Part shown: positions 10,406 to 21,800 of the stretch, one piece after another
Layout: every line of letters begins with the position of its first letter
Numbering within the stretch: position 1 is the first letter of the stretch
NCBI RefSeq assembly: GCF_040869045.1
Contig: NC_090319.1
Span: 266,678,897-266,742,896 of the forward strand
Direction of reading: 5' to 3'
Length of the DNA: 64,000 nt
DNA from: Eurosta solidaginis
Lineage: Eukaryota; Arthropoda; Insecta; Diptera; Tephritidae
The notes under the pieces: model-generated
What the model was told of the DNA's origin: nothing
Databases searched by the model: none
What the model saw: only the letters and a program-made list of their open reading frames with translations
Position numbers and translations under genes: made by a program

Positions 10406-11100
10406 ACACTTTACAAAGAAACCCTGCTAATTTTCTATAACCCTGCAACAAAAGAAATTTTTATACGGATGAGAAATATTAAGTGCATATCAAAACGTGA
10501 TTTACTAAATTATTTAGTATCTTCTGATAAATTCTAGCAAACTAAATAAAGAGTGTAAGAAAATTACTTTCTAGAGAAATATAAATTCCAAATACTTTCT
10601 CAATCCCCCACCCAATAGCCATAAATTCAAACTCATATACACAAATTTTACTGAGTAAATTGTAATAAAAGCAAATTATCGATCACATAAAAGACAAACA
10701 AAAATAGCAAAGAGTAAATATAACTATTTAAAATGGTAGTGAAAAGTGTTAAGTTTTTCTCAGACCTGTTGAGCGCATGTCAACAAACGGTGGTCTTTTC
10801 ATCACCAACATTCAAAGTCTTCACAGCTAAAAGAGATAAATTACCTTTACTTTGCTTGAATCGGTCTGAACGTCTTGTAATTAAGCTCAATATTTAAACG
10901 GCGCTTTTTCTATTTGCTTTGAAAGTGTAAATCTAGCCAATTTATAAGAAAGTTGTAAGCAAATAAAAATTCCTCATACATTTTTCTACAACTATTTAGA
11001 ATATTGAATTTGGTGTAAGTTTATTGCATTCCTTTTCATCAAATTTATTATGAAGTGTTTTAAGTTTAGAACTATTTTATGACAGCTTAGTTTACGTATA
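10406..11100. other. Nothing recognised
   Basis: AT-rich sequence; no gene or repeat supported. Confidence 0.5.
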
Positions 11101-11697
11101 TACAGCTGCGATCAAAATCTAAATAGTGGACGTACTTAAATAGAAATGGAATAAAAAAGTAACTGTAATCACTTTTATAAAAAAAATTGAATTTTTCCCT
11201 GTTATAGTACAAATATTAACAAATCAATTCGTAAAACAATTTTAAACTTTATATTATTTTAATAAGATAAGCAAATATTAAGAAAATTTAAGTCAAATTT
11301 TTACATAACTTTTATACAATGGTGGTTTAATTTTTTTACATTGTGTATTGGCTTATATTTAAATTAGTATTTAGTTGTATTACCCTTGATCATTAGAATT
11401 GCAGCACAGCGACATGGAATCGAGTCTACAAGTTTTTGGCATCTTTCAAACGAAATCGACCCCATGCGCTTTTTACAGCTTCCAATAGTTACGTATTCGA
11501 TGTTGTTTTGCGTTCGGCTACTACCTCTTTGACATTAACCCACAAATTTTCAATTGAGGTTAAGTCTGATGACTATGTTTGTCATTCCATTACGTTGATC
11601 TGGCTTTCTCCAAACCATATTTGTCTTTTTGGAACGTCCAAACAAGTGGCATTTGTCTCTGGTGTATGCCATCATTAGGTCCTCGAGTATGTCCCAT
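11101..11697 (-). pseudogene. Tc1-like DNA transposon remnant (transposase C-terminus and 3' terminus)
   Basis: Minus-strand translation gives SSDLTSIENLWVNVKEVV, a clear version of the Tc1 transposase motif around PIENLW that follows the second catalytic Asp, then AVKSAWGRF and, after a frame change, LVDSIPCRCAAILMIKGNTTKY in two adjoining pieces, which is the usual Tc1 C-terminus. Stops and frame breaks make it dead. Downstream on the minus strand the element appears to end at a TA dinucleotide (11101-11102) followed by CAGCTGCGATCAAAATCT, resembling a Tc1 terminal repeat. The upstream part of the transposase is missing: the sequence is cut at about 11698 by the end of the LINE copy, and no transposase is seen beyond the LINE's other side. 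Confidence 0.75.
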
Positions 11698-11704
11698 ATC
11701 CTTA

Positions 11705-13512
11705 CTTACTTACTTACATAATTGGCGCTTAACCGTCTAAACGGTTATGGCCGTCCAACAAGGCGCGCCAGTCGCTCCTTCGCTCCGCCAACCGGCGCCA
11801 ATTGGTTACACCAAGGGAGTTTAAATCGTTTTCCACCTGGTCCTTCCAACGGAGTGGGGGCCGCCCTCTACCTCTGCTTCCATAGGCGGGTTCCGATAGA
11901 AACACTTTCTTGGCCGGAGCATCATCTTTCATTCGCATAACATGGCCTAGCCAGCGCAGCCGCTGCGTTTTAATTCGCTGGACTATGTTGATGTCTGCGT
12001 ATAGCTCGTACAGCTCATCATTAAATCTTCTTCGGTACTAGCCATCGCCAACGCGTAGAGGTCCATAAATCTTTCGAAGAACTTTTCTCTCGAACACTCC
12101 CAAAGCCGCTTCATCTGCTGTTGTCATGGTCCATGCTTCTGCCCCATATAGCAGGACGGGTACGATAAGTGACTTGTAGAGTATGATTTTCGTTCGCCGA
12201 GAGAGGACTTTACTTTTCAATTGCCTACCTAGTCCAAAGTAGCACTTATTGGCAAGATTGATTCTTCGCTGGATTTCAGTGCTGATGTTGTTGCTAGTGT
12301 TGACGCTGGTTCCCAAATAAACGAAGTCTTTTACTATTTCGAAATTATGGCTGCCAACAGTAGCGTGGTTGCCAAGGCGCATATGCGCTGACTCTTTGCT
12401 CGATGACAGCAGGTACTTCGTTTTGTCCTCATTCACCATCAAACCCATCTTTACCGCTTCTTTTTCCAGCTTGGAGTAAGCAGAACTAACAGCGCCGGTG
12501 TTTAGGCCGATGATATCAATGTCATCAGCATATGCCAATAATTGCACGCTTTTATAGTATATTGTTCCAGTGCGGTTAAGTTCTGCAGCTAGTATAATTT
12601 TCTCCAGCATCAAATTAAAGAAATCGCACGATAGGGGGTCACCCTGTCTGAAACCTCGTTTAGTTTCGAACGGCTCGGAGAGGTCCTTCCCAATTCGGAC
12701 TGAGCTGATGGTGTTGCTCAACGTCATTTTGCACAGCCGTATAAGTTTTGCGGGGAAACCAAATTCAGACATAGCGGCATATAGGCAGCTCCTTTTCGTG
12801 CTGTCGAAGGCGGCTTTAAAGTCGACGAAGAGGTGATGTGTGTCGATTCTCTTTTCACGGGTTTTTTCCAAGATTTGGCGCATTGTGAAAATCTGGTCGA
12901 TGGTAGATTTACCAGGTCTGAAGCCGCACTGATAAGGTCCAATCAGCCGGTTCACGGTGGGCTTCAATCTTTCGCACAATACACTTGAAAGGACCTTATA
13001 TGCGATATTAAGAAGGCTGATTCCACGATAGTTGGTGCATTTTGCAGTAACCCCCTTCTTGTGGACTGGGCAAAGAACACTTAGATTCCAACCGTCGGGC
13101 ATGCTTTCGTCCGCCCATATTTTGCTAAGAAGCTGCTGCATGCGCCTTACCAACTCCTCGCCGCCGAACTTGAATAGCTCCGCAGGCAATCCATCAGCGC
13201 CCACGGCCTTGTTGTTTTTCAATCTGGTTATTGCTATTCTAACTTCGTCATAATGGGGCGGGGGGACATATATTCCATCGTCATCGATTGCGGGATCGGG
13301 TTCTTCATCTCTGCGCGGTGAATTGCTGCCTCCATTTAGGAGGACAGAGAAGTGTTCCCTCCATAATCTAAGCACTCTCTGGACATCAGTTACAAGGTCG
13401 CCGTTTTCATTCCTACAGGAGTTTGCCCCGGTCTTAAAACCGTCCGTCTGTCGCCGCATTTTTTGGTAGAATTTTCGGGCGTTATTCCTGGTGGCTAGCA
13501 GCTCAAGCGTAA
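11705..13512 (-). mobile_element. 5'-truncated non-LTR retrotransposon
   Basis: The element runs on the minus strand from about 13512 (5' truncation inside coding sequence) to its 3' end at a (GTAA)n tail near 11705. It contains only the reverse transcriptase and C-terminal region, with no endonuclease. Two shorter copies of the same 3' end lie at 1708-2326 and 25041-25100, all on the minus strand. The 3' junction interrupts Tc1 transposase sequence, so this copy landed in or beside an existing Tc1 element. Confidence 0.88.
11729..13512 (-). pseudogene. Non-LTR retrotransposon reverse transcriptase, one nonsense codon
   Basis: The frame runs from the truncated 5' end (about 13512; the first in-frame Met is at 13459) to a TAA at 11729-11731, broken only by a TAG at 12038-12040. 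The first open part is 473 codons. RT landmarks in order: an LKNNKAVGADGLPAELFK block, NYRGISLLNIAYKVL, GPYQCGFRPGKSTIDQI, the motif A aspartates in LFVDFKAAFDS, GFRQGDPLSC, the catalytic YADD in LLAYADDIDIIG (codons about 12523-12536), and KMGLMVNEDKTKYL. The C-terminal part has a GRPPLRWKDQVENDL block. The sister copy near 2295 has a Glu codon at the position of the stop. The clade was not assigned. The missing endonuclease and the stop make this copy non-autonomous, though it decayed little otherwise, so insertion is relatively recent. Confidence 0.9.
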
Positions 13513-13697
13513 TTTTCAGTTTTTTTTCAACATTTAAGGAACTCTAGAAGTTTTTTATTTTTATTTTTTCCAAACGTAATTTTTTTTGAAATTTATGAAT
13601 ATTGGGCGTAATTTTTCTCATTAATTAAAAACGTTCTGTAATCCCACATACAACATACCAATACAACTTACTTCGCTTATACTTAAAAAAAGATTCG

Positions 13698-13981
13698 AAA
13701 AAATTTGCGTCATGCTTTTTATTTTTCCTACAATTTGGCGAGGCGGGGTCTCCGTTTTAAGCCGACTACGTACGGCATCTACAAGTCAGACGGGTTTTCA
13801 CTGAGAAGCTTTTCATCGCAGAAATATATTTGGAGTGTTTGGGAAATCACTGCTGAAGGGCAATGCCGCTAAGAAAATTTTTATTCTAATTGAATAATTT
13901 TTTTCTAAATTTTTGATGTTAATTTGACCGCAAGTTAAACCCAAGACCTTCGTGGAGCACGCTGCCATCACACCACATAGG
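13698..13981 (-). mobile_element. Degraded tRNA-derived SINE copy
   Basis: Same family as 63194-63552: the plus strand shows AATTTGCGTCATGCT, GTTTTCACTGAGAAGCTTTT, GAAGGGCAATGCCGCTAAG and, at the 5' end of the element, GTGGAGCACGCTGCCATCAC, the complement of the tRNA-like A-box region. The B box is largely eroded and no target duplication was found. Confidence 0.65.
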
Positions 13982-15484
13982 ACTTTCAAACGGTGTACTT
14001 ACGTTTACATTTACCTCACGTTTACATTGTGGATTTCCTCATACCGTGAACAAAGATATTTAAACATTCACAATTTTTATATAGTAGCTTCTCATATTTT
14101 CTAGTTACTTAGTTTGTATATAGGTAATTGTTATTTTCAATTTACCGCTAAGTATAAAAATGTATGCTAATTGTAAAATGAAAAAATGTAGGAAAATTTT
14201 AAACAACAATACTATTTAAAACTAAAAGCGAAATATTTCATTAGCCTAACATAACTTCAATGGTCTTCAATCAATCAACGATTCACACCTCTTGCGTAAT
14301 TTTCTTGGAAACAGCTTAGCTTTTGTTTGTATACAAATGCATATGTAGGATTATAGAATTCCTAAGTGTTTGTGTTGAAACGCAAAAGGAACTTGCCACA
14401 AATTCATATAGAAGAATGTCTTAAAACAGCGCTGATTTACCGTTTGGCATGGGGCACGTGTGGCACCCACAACACAAAAAAGATGATAAATGTGCTTGCG
14501 CAATACGCCAAACAACCAACACACACGTACATACTTATTATTATGATATATGTAACAGAGAATGTGTATAATTTATTTGTGAAGTGTTCATCCAGAAAAT
14601 AGTTATAGAACGCTTGAATGCCAGCTGGGCAGCACATTTTTCCACTCACATTCTACTGTAATACAAATGCAAAATGTGTAAAAAACAAATCAAAGGCTGC
14701 CTAAACCTCATTAATATTTGTAGTGCGAAAATGAGGAATTTGTTACAGCTGTCATCCACAAGTGTTTAACTGAGTGCAGGTGGTGGTAAGCCTTTTAAGA
14801 AGCGAGCGTGCGGCCATAGTTCAATACAGTAAAGAGATTTTTGTGCGTTATCTTTGTGAACAAAGTTAATTGCGTAAATCTTATCAAGGAATAAAAATCA
14901 TCGCAAGGAATAAAAAGCTTACTATTGATGGCGGCTATTCGTGGCTACTTTGACCAACCCGTGAGCCAGTTAAAAACCCCATTGATATATGAGGAAATTG
15001 AATGCTCAGCAGCCTCGAATCTTCAAAGTATTCCAAAGGCGCAAGATAAGAATTTTTCTGAGTATGAGAAAAACTTCAACCTTGTTTTGTGAAATTCCTA
15101 CTTTCTTCCCCGTGTACCAGTACTATTTCTTTGGCAGAACTGACCGGTCTGTGTGGGCATTAAATAGACCTGATGTGTCCGTAGAGTTAAAGGTAACTTT
15201 AAGGCAGAAATCCTTACGCCTTTAGTATTCAGCTATATACTATATCTTCTCCGCTCTATTCAAGGCAGAGCAATAAGTTAGGGGAGGTTGCAAGAGAGTG
15301 TTTATGTTTGATTTGATCCTTCATCACTATTGATATTTAATATTATATTCATGGCGGAAACGCCTTCCGTAATCTAAAGCTCATCCTTCATCCTCTAGAA
15401 CAATGATCTCAATCTGTGGGCAGGATATTAACCAAATATTCGCTGTCCGAATTGTTGACAAAACAACAGCCGTGTTCATGCGTA
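13982..15484. other. Nothing recognised
   Basis: AT-rich with scattered short open frames. No conserved domain, repeat family or RNA gene supported. Confidence 0.45.
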
Positions 15485-15733
15485 CAAATCCTTGGGAACT
15501 CACGCTCGATTAAATAGTAGATGACCCCTCGCGGAGAAAGAACTGATTGATTTCTTATTCAGGAAAATCCAGACTGTACCTCCCGATACATAACAAGAGG
15601 ATTCTCAGAGTGAATGAATTTGTTGCTCAATGTCGGTAAGTGCTGACTTTGCTGAATGAAAAGCAATCAGTTCTTTTTCCATTACGCAACGGGTCATCTA
15701 TTATTTAATCAATTGTGAGTTCTCAGGGATTTG
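15485..15733. repeat. Inverted repeat of about 249 bp, MITE-like
   Basis: Left arm CAAATCCTTGGGAACTCAC, GATTAAATAGTAGATGACCC and AAAGAACTGATTGATTTC are complemented, in order, by the right arm ending TGAGTTCTCAGGGATTTG. Arms are about 75-90 bp around a spacer of about 80 bp. No clear target duplication, so the family is unassigned. Confidence 0.7.
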
Positions 15734-15949
15734 CAAAGAAAATTCTAAAGCACGCTCGCAACAGCTCGACCTTCTGTTCCGTAATGGCTGAAGTCACACT
15801 CGAGCCCCATCTCGTAGAACGCGATTCCTTCTGTTCATGGTCTCCAGTCAAGCTCAGAACCTTCAAGGTGTCTGAGTTGACATACTTTTCTGAGGGCCTC
15901 TGCCTCTTTGTTGCTGCATCGACCTTGTTTTTGTTTGGAATCTATTGCT

Positions 15950-16680
15950 TTTTCGAAATTGGTTTTCTTTTTTGGAACAGTAAGTTTTTCCGAACTGGTT
16001 ATCGATTTAGAAGTCTTTTCTTTGTTGGAAATTTGTTACTTTATTTAAACCCTTACTTCATTGAATCCGCTTGGTTATTTTTCCTAGCCGGTTACTTTTT
16101 TGTAGCTGGGTACTTTTATCGAACCGGTACCCCTTTGGAACCAATTACTATTTAGAATCAGTTACAAATTTCAATCAGGTTACCTTGTTCAAATCGTTTA
16201 TTTTGTTAGATGTGGTTACTTTTCTCCCAGGATACTTTTGGCACAGTTTATTTTATTGAATCTGTTTACCTTTTAACATTGGTTTCTTTTTTGAAATTGG
16301 TGACCTTCTTCGATCGGGTAATTTTTTTGTACCGGTTACTTTGTTGGAACTCGAAACTTGTTTCATGCCGTTAACTTTTTGGCATCGGTCTTTTTTATTG
16401 AAATTGGTTACCTTTAGCGATCCGGTTACTTTGTTTGAGCCGTTACTTTTTTCGAACTGATTTTTCAACCGCGTTCTTTTTTGGAGCAAGCCAATTTTTG
16501 GCAGGTTCTTTTTTTTGGAACTGGTTAGTTTTTCAATCCGGTAAAAATTTTTCAACCGGTTAAATTTTTGGATCCGGTTACTTTTTTGGATCCATTTATT
16601 TTTTAATCCGATTACTTTTTCGAACCGATAATTTTTTCGAATCGGTTAGTATTTCGAGCCAGTTCGCTTTTAGATCAGCG
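15950..16680. repeat. Degenerate short-period repeat field (CCGGTTACTTTTTTGGAA type)
   Basis: Dozens of loosely conserved units of roughly 18-22 bp built around GGTTACTTTT followed by GAA and a pyrimidine-poor spacer. Open frames across it are a by-product of the repetition. It ends about 200 bp before the large satellite. Its even degeneracy suggests an old satellite decaying by point mutation. Confidence 0.6.
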
Positions 16681-16877
16681 AATAGCTAACGAAGCGATAT
16701 CAAAGCCATCGCAACCATATTCAGTAATCCAAACCATATTCCGAAATGTTACAAAGTCATTCCGTAAATATTCTCATAATTAAAAATTGAAGACGATATG
16801 CCCAACTATAGTTTATTGGAAGATTGTGGTTTTGAAATGATCTCATGCTTTACTGTCTGTAGGTATGGTTAAAATTA

Positions 16878-18747
16878 GATTTAATAATTTGGGAAAAATT
16901 TAAACAACGTGACATCAGGACGGACAAGGCGACAGCTGTTTCGATTATACCTTGTAAATCTCTTCAAAGCCTTTTCTCCCGGGAGTGGGAGTCGAACTCG
17001 CACCCCTACGATAGTTGAAATGGTTGTAAACGCATTCAGCTACGTCATGCCTGTTGTGAAGTCTTTCCCAATTGCCTTCTTTTTGCATATTTTAATCTTT
17101 TACACATTGCATACTTCGTATGCAATTATGTGTTAAAGCTATGCTTGGTACGGCGGTTTTCAAAGAAACTTTGGTTTTGTTGCTGTTTTTCGTTCTATTT
17201 ATAGAACTACAACGAATTAACCAATTTTGTCTGTTTGTATGATTTTTAATAATCGGGGATTGCCCATATTGCTTTTTTTAAATGTATGAAAACATTTATT
17301 TGAAGCAATTTTTTAATTTTATAATTTATTTAATAATTTGGGAAAAATTTAAACAACGTGACATCAGGACGGACAAGGCGACAGCTGTTTCGATTATACC
17401 TTGTAAATCTCTTCAAAGCCTTTTCTCCCGGGAGTGGGAGTCGAACTCGCACCCCTACGATAGTTGAAATGGTTGTAAACGCATTCAGCTACGTCATGCC
17501 TGTTGTGAAGTCTTTCCCAATTGCCTTCTTTTTGCATATTTTAATCTTTTACACATTGCATACTTCGTATGCAATTATGTGTTAAAGCTATGCTTGGTAC
17601 GGCGGTTTTCAAAGAAACTTTGGTTTTGTTGCTGTTTTTCGTTCTATTTATAGAACTACAACGAATTAACCAATTTTGTCTGTTTGTATGATTTTTAATA
17701 ATCGGGGATTGCCCATATTGCTTTTTTTAAATGTATGAAAACATTTATTTGAAGCAATTTTTTAATTTTATAATTTATTTAATAATTTGGGAAAAATTTA
17801 AACAACGTGACATCAGGACGGACAAGGCGACAGCTGTTTCGATTATACCTTGTAAATCTCTTCAAAGCCTTTTCTCCCGGGAGTGGGAGTCGAACTCGCA
17901 CCCCTACGATAGTTGAAATGGTTGTAAACGCATTCAGCTACGTCATGCCTGTTGTGAAGTCTTTCCCAATTGCCTTCTTTTTGCATATTTTAATCTTTTA
18001 CACATTGCATACTTCGTATGCAATTATGTGTTAAAGCTATGCTTGGTACGGCGGTTTTCAAAGAAACTTTGGTTTTGTTGCTGTTTTTCGTTCTATTTAT
18101 AGAACTACAACGAATTAACCAATTTTGTCTGTTTGTATGATTTTTAATAATCGGGGATTGCCCATATTGCTTTTTTTAAATGTATGAAAACATTTATTTG
18201 AAGCAATTTTTTAATTTTATAATTTATTTAATAATTTGGGAAAAATTTAAACAACGTGACATCAGGACGGACAAGGCGACAGCTGTTTCGATTATACCTT
18301 GTAAATCTCTTCAAAGCCTTTTCTCCCGGGAGTGGGAGTCGAACTCGCACCCCTACGATAGTTGAAATGGTTGTAAACGCATTCAGCTACGTCATGCCTG
18401 TTGTGAAGTCTTTCCCAATTGCCTTCTTTTTGCATATTTTAATCTTTTACACATTGCATACTTCGTATGCAATTATGTGTTAAAGCTATGCTTGGTACGG
18501 CGGTTTTCAAAGAAACTTTGGTTTTGTTGCTGTTTTTCGTTCTATTTATAGAACTACAACGAATTAACCAATTTTGTCTGTTTGTATGATTTTTAATAAT
18601 CGGGGATTGCCCATATTGCTTTTTTTAAATGTATGAAAACATTTATTTGAAGCAATTTTTTAATTTTATAATTTATTTAATAATTTGGGAAAAATTTAAA
18701 CAACGTGACATCAGGACGGACAAGGCGACAGCTGTTTCGATTATACC
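16878..18747 (-). repeat. Satellite array, left arm: tandem ~449-bp units with tRNA-like modules on the minus strand
   Basis: Four full periods and a partial fifth of a 449-bp unit. The tRNA-like B-box cores sit at about 16991, 17440, 17889, 18338 and 18787 (the last lies in the loop entry). Spacing is exactly 449 bp throughout, and the units appear identical at nearly every position, pointing to very recent amplification or homogenisation. All belong to variant A, recognised by AAAAAAGCAATATGGGC and CATACTTCGTATGCAATTATG. Each unit also has an AT-rich segment. Open frames that recur once per unit are artefacts of the repeat. Confidence 0.95.
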
Positions 18748-18847
18748 TTGTAAATCTCTTCAAAGCCTTTTCTCCCGGGAGTGGGAGTCGAACTCGCACC
18801 CCTACGATAGTTGAAATGGTTGTAAACGCATTCAGCTACGTCATGCC
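18748..18847 (-). repeat. 100-bp loop at the centre of the inverted satellite: one tRNA-like module
   Basis: The left arm ends ...CAGCTGTTTCGATTATACC at 18747 and its complement GGTATAATCGAAACAGCTG starts at 18848. The unpaired segment between them is the tRNA-like module (minus strand: TAGCTGAATGCG A box, GAGTTCGACTCCC B box). The inversion breakpoints therefore lie at or next to the two ends of the tRNA-like module. Confidence 0.85.
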
Positions 18848-21800
18848 GGTATAATCGAAACAGCTGTCGCCTTGTCCGTCCTGATGTCACGTTGTTTAAA
18901 TTTTTCCCAAATTATTAAATAAATTATAAAATTAAAAAATTGCTTCAAATAAATGTTTTCATACATTTAAAAAAAGCAATATGGGCAATCCCCGATTATT
19001 AAAAATCATACAAACAGACAAAATTGGTTAATTCGTTGTAGTTCTATAAATAGAACGAAAAACAGCAACAAAACCAAAGTTTCTTTGAAAACCGCCGTAC
19101 CAAGCATAGCTTTAACACATAATTGCATACGAAGTATGCAATGTGTAAAAGATTAAAATATGCAAAAAGAAGGCAATTGGGAAAGACTTCACAACAGGCA
19201 TGACGTAGCTGAATGCGTTTACAACCATTTCAACTATCGTAGGGGTGCGAGTTCGACTCCCACTCCCGGGAGAAAAGGCTTTGAAGAGATTTACAAGGTA
19301 TAATCGAAACAGCTGTCGCCTTGTCCGTCCTGATGTCACGTTGTTTAAATTTTTCCCAAATTATTAAATAAATTATAAAATTAAAAATTGCTTGAAATAA
19401 ATGTTTTCATACATTTAAAGCGATACGGGCAATACCCGGTTAACTCATATAAATTGACAACATTTGGTTAATTCGTTGTAGTTCTAAAAATAGAACAAAA
19501 ACAACAACAAATACCAAGTTTCTCTGAAAACCGCCTTGCAAACAGGCATAACTTCAACACATAACTACATACCAATTATGTGATGTGTGGAAGATAATAT
19601 ATGCGATAAGAAGGCAATTGGGAAAAATGTTTACAACAACTAAGGCATGACGTAGCTGAATGCGTTTATAACCATTTTCAACTATCGTAGGAGTGCGAGT
19701 TCGACTTCCACTCCCGGGAGAAAAGGCTTTGAAGAGATTTACAAGGTATAATCGAAACAGCTGTCGCCTTGTCCGTCCTGATGTCACGTTGTTTAAATTT
19801 TTCCCAAATTATTAAATAAATTATAAAATTAAAAAATTGCTTCAAATAAATGTTTTCATACATTTAAAGCAATACGGGCAATCCCCGGTTAACTCATATA
19901 AGTAGACAACATTTGGTTAATTCGTTGTAGTTCTAAAAATAGAACAAAAACAACAACAAATACCAAGTTTCTCTGAAAACCGCCTTGCAAACAGGCATAA
20001 CTTCAACACATAACTACATACCAATTATGTGATGTGTGGAAGATAATATATGCGATAAGAAGGCAATTGGGAAAAATGTTTACAACAACTAAGGCATGAC
20101 GTGGCTGAATGCGTTTATAACCATTTTCAACTATCGTAGGAGTGCGGGTTCGACTCCCACTCCCGGGAGAAAAGGCTTTGAAGAGATTTACAAAGGTATA
20201 ATCGAAACAGCTGTTGCCTTGTCCGTCCTGATGTCACGTTGTTTAAATTTTTCCCAAATTATTAAATAAATTATAAAATTAAAAATTGCTTGAAATAAAT
20301 GTTTTCATACATTTAAAGCAATACGGGCAATCCCCGGTTAACTCATATAAGTAGACAACATTTGGTTAATTCGTTGTAGTTCTAAAAATAGAACAAAAAC
20401 AACAACAAATACCAAGTTTCTCTGAAAACCGCCTTGCAAACAGGCATAACTTCAACACATAACTACATACCAATTATGTGATGTGTGGAAGATAATATAT
20501 GCGATAAGAAGGCAATTGGGAAAAATGTTTACAACAACTAAGGCATGACGTAGCTGAATGCGTTTATAACCATTTTCAACTATCGTAGGAGTGCGAGTTC
20601 GACTTCCACTCCCGGGAGAAAAGGCTTTGAAGAGATTTACAAGGTATAATCGAAACAGCTGTCGCCTTGTCCGTCCTGATGTCACGTTGTTTAAATTTTT
20701 CCCAAATTATTAAATAAATTATAAAATTAAAAAATTGCTTCAAATAAATGTTTTCATACATTTAAAAAAAGCAATATGGGCAATCCCCGATTATTAAAAA
20801 TCATACAAACAGACAAAATTGGTTAATTCGTTGTAGTTCTATAAATAGAACGAAAAACAGCAACAAAACCAAAGTTTCTTTGAAAACCGCCGTACCAAGC
20901 ATAGCTTTAACACATAATTGCATACGAAGTATGCAATGTGTAAAAGATTAAAATATGCAAAAAGAAGGCAATTGGGAAAGACTTCACAACAGGCATGACG
21001 TAGCTGAATGCGTTTACAACCATTTCAACTATCGTAGGGGTGCGAGTTCGACTCCCACTCCCGGGAGAAAAGGCTTTGAAGAGATTTACAAGGTATAATC
21101 GAAACAGCTGTCGCCTTGTCCGTCCTGATGTCACGTTGTTTAAATTTTTCCCAAATTATTAAATAAATTATAAAATTAAAAATTGCTTGAAATAAATGTT
21201 TTCATACATTTAAAGCGATACGGGCAATACCCGGTTAACTCATATAAATTGACAACATTTGGTTAATTCGTTGTAGTTCTAAAAATAGAACAAAAACAAC
21301 AACAAATACCAAGTTTCTCTGAAAACCGCCTTGCAAACAGGCATAACTTCAACACATAACTACATACCAATTATGTGATGTGTGGAAGATAATATATGCG
21401 ATAAGAAGGCAATTGGGAAAAATGTTTACAACAACTAAGGCATGACGTGGCTGAATGCGTTTATAACCATTTTCAACTATCGTAGGAGTGCGGGTTCGAC
21501 TCCCACTCCCGGGAGAAAAGGCTTTGAAGAGATTTACAAAGGTATAATCGAAACAGCTGTTGCCTTGTCCGTCCTGATGTCACGTTGTTTAAATTTTTCC
21601 CAAATTATTAAATAAATTATAAAATTAAAAATTGCTTGAAATAAATGTTTTCATACATTTAAAGCAATACGGGCAATCCCCGGTTAACTCATATAAGTAG
21701 ACAACATTTGGTTAATTCGTTGTAGTTCTAAAAATAGAACAAAAACAACAACAAATACCAAGTTTCTCTGAAAACCGCCTTGCAAACAGGCATAACTTCA

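Noticed and set aside
15715..16155. 146-codon hydrophobic frame
   Set aside because: Its C-terminal half lies in the degenerate GGTTACTTTT repeat field, and its start lies in the inverted repeat at 15485-15733. No domain is recognised.
19200..19270. A functional tRNA gene cluster
   Set aside because: A and B boxes are good, but no credible acceptor stem or anticodon arm can be drawn, and the module continues into SINE-type sequence.
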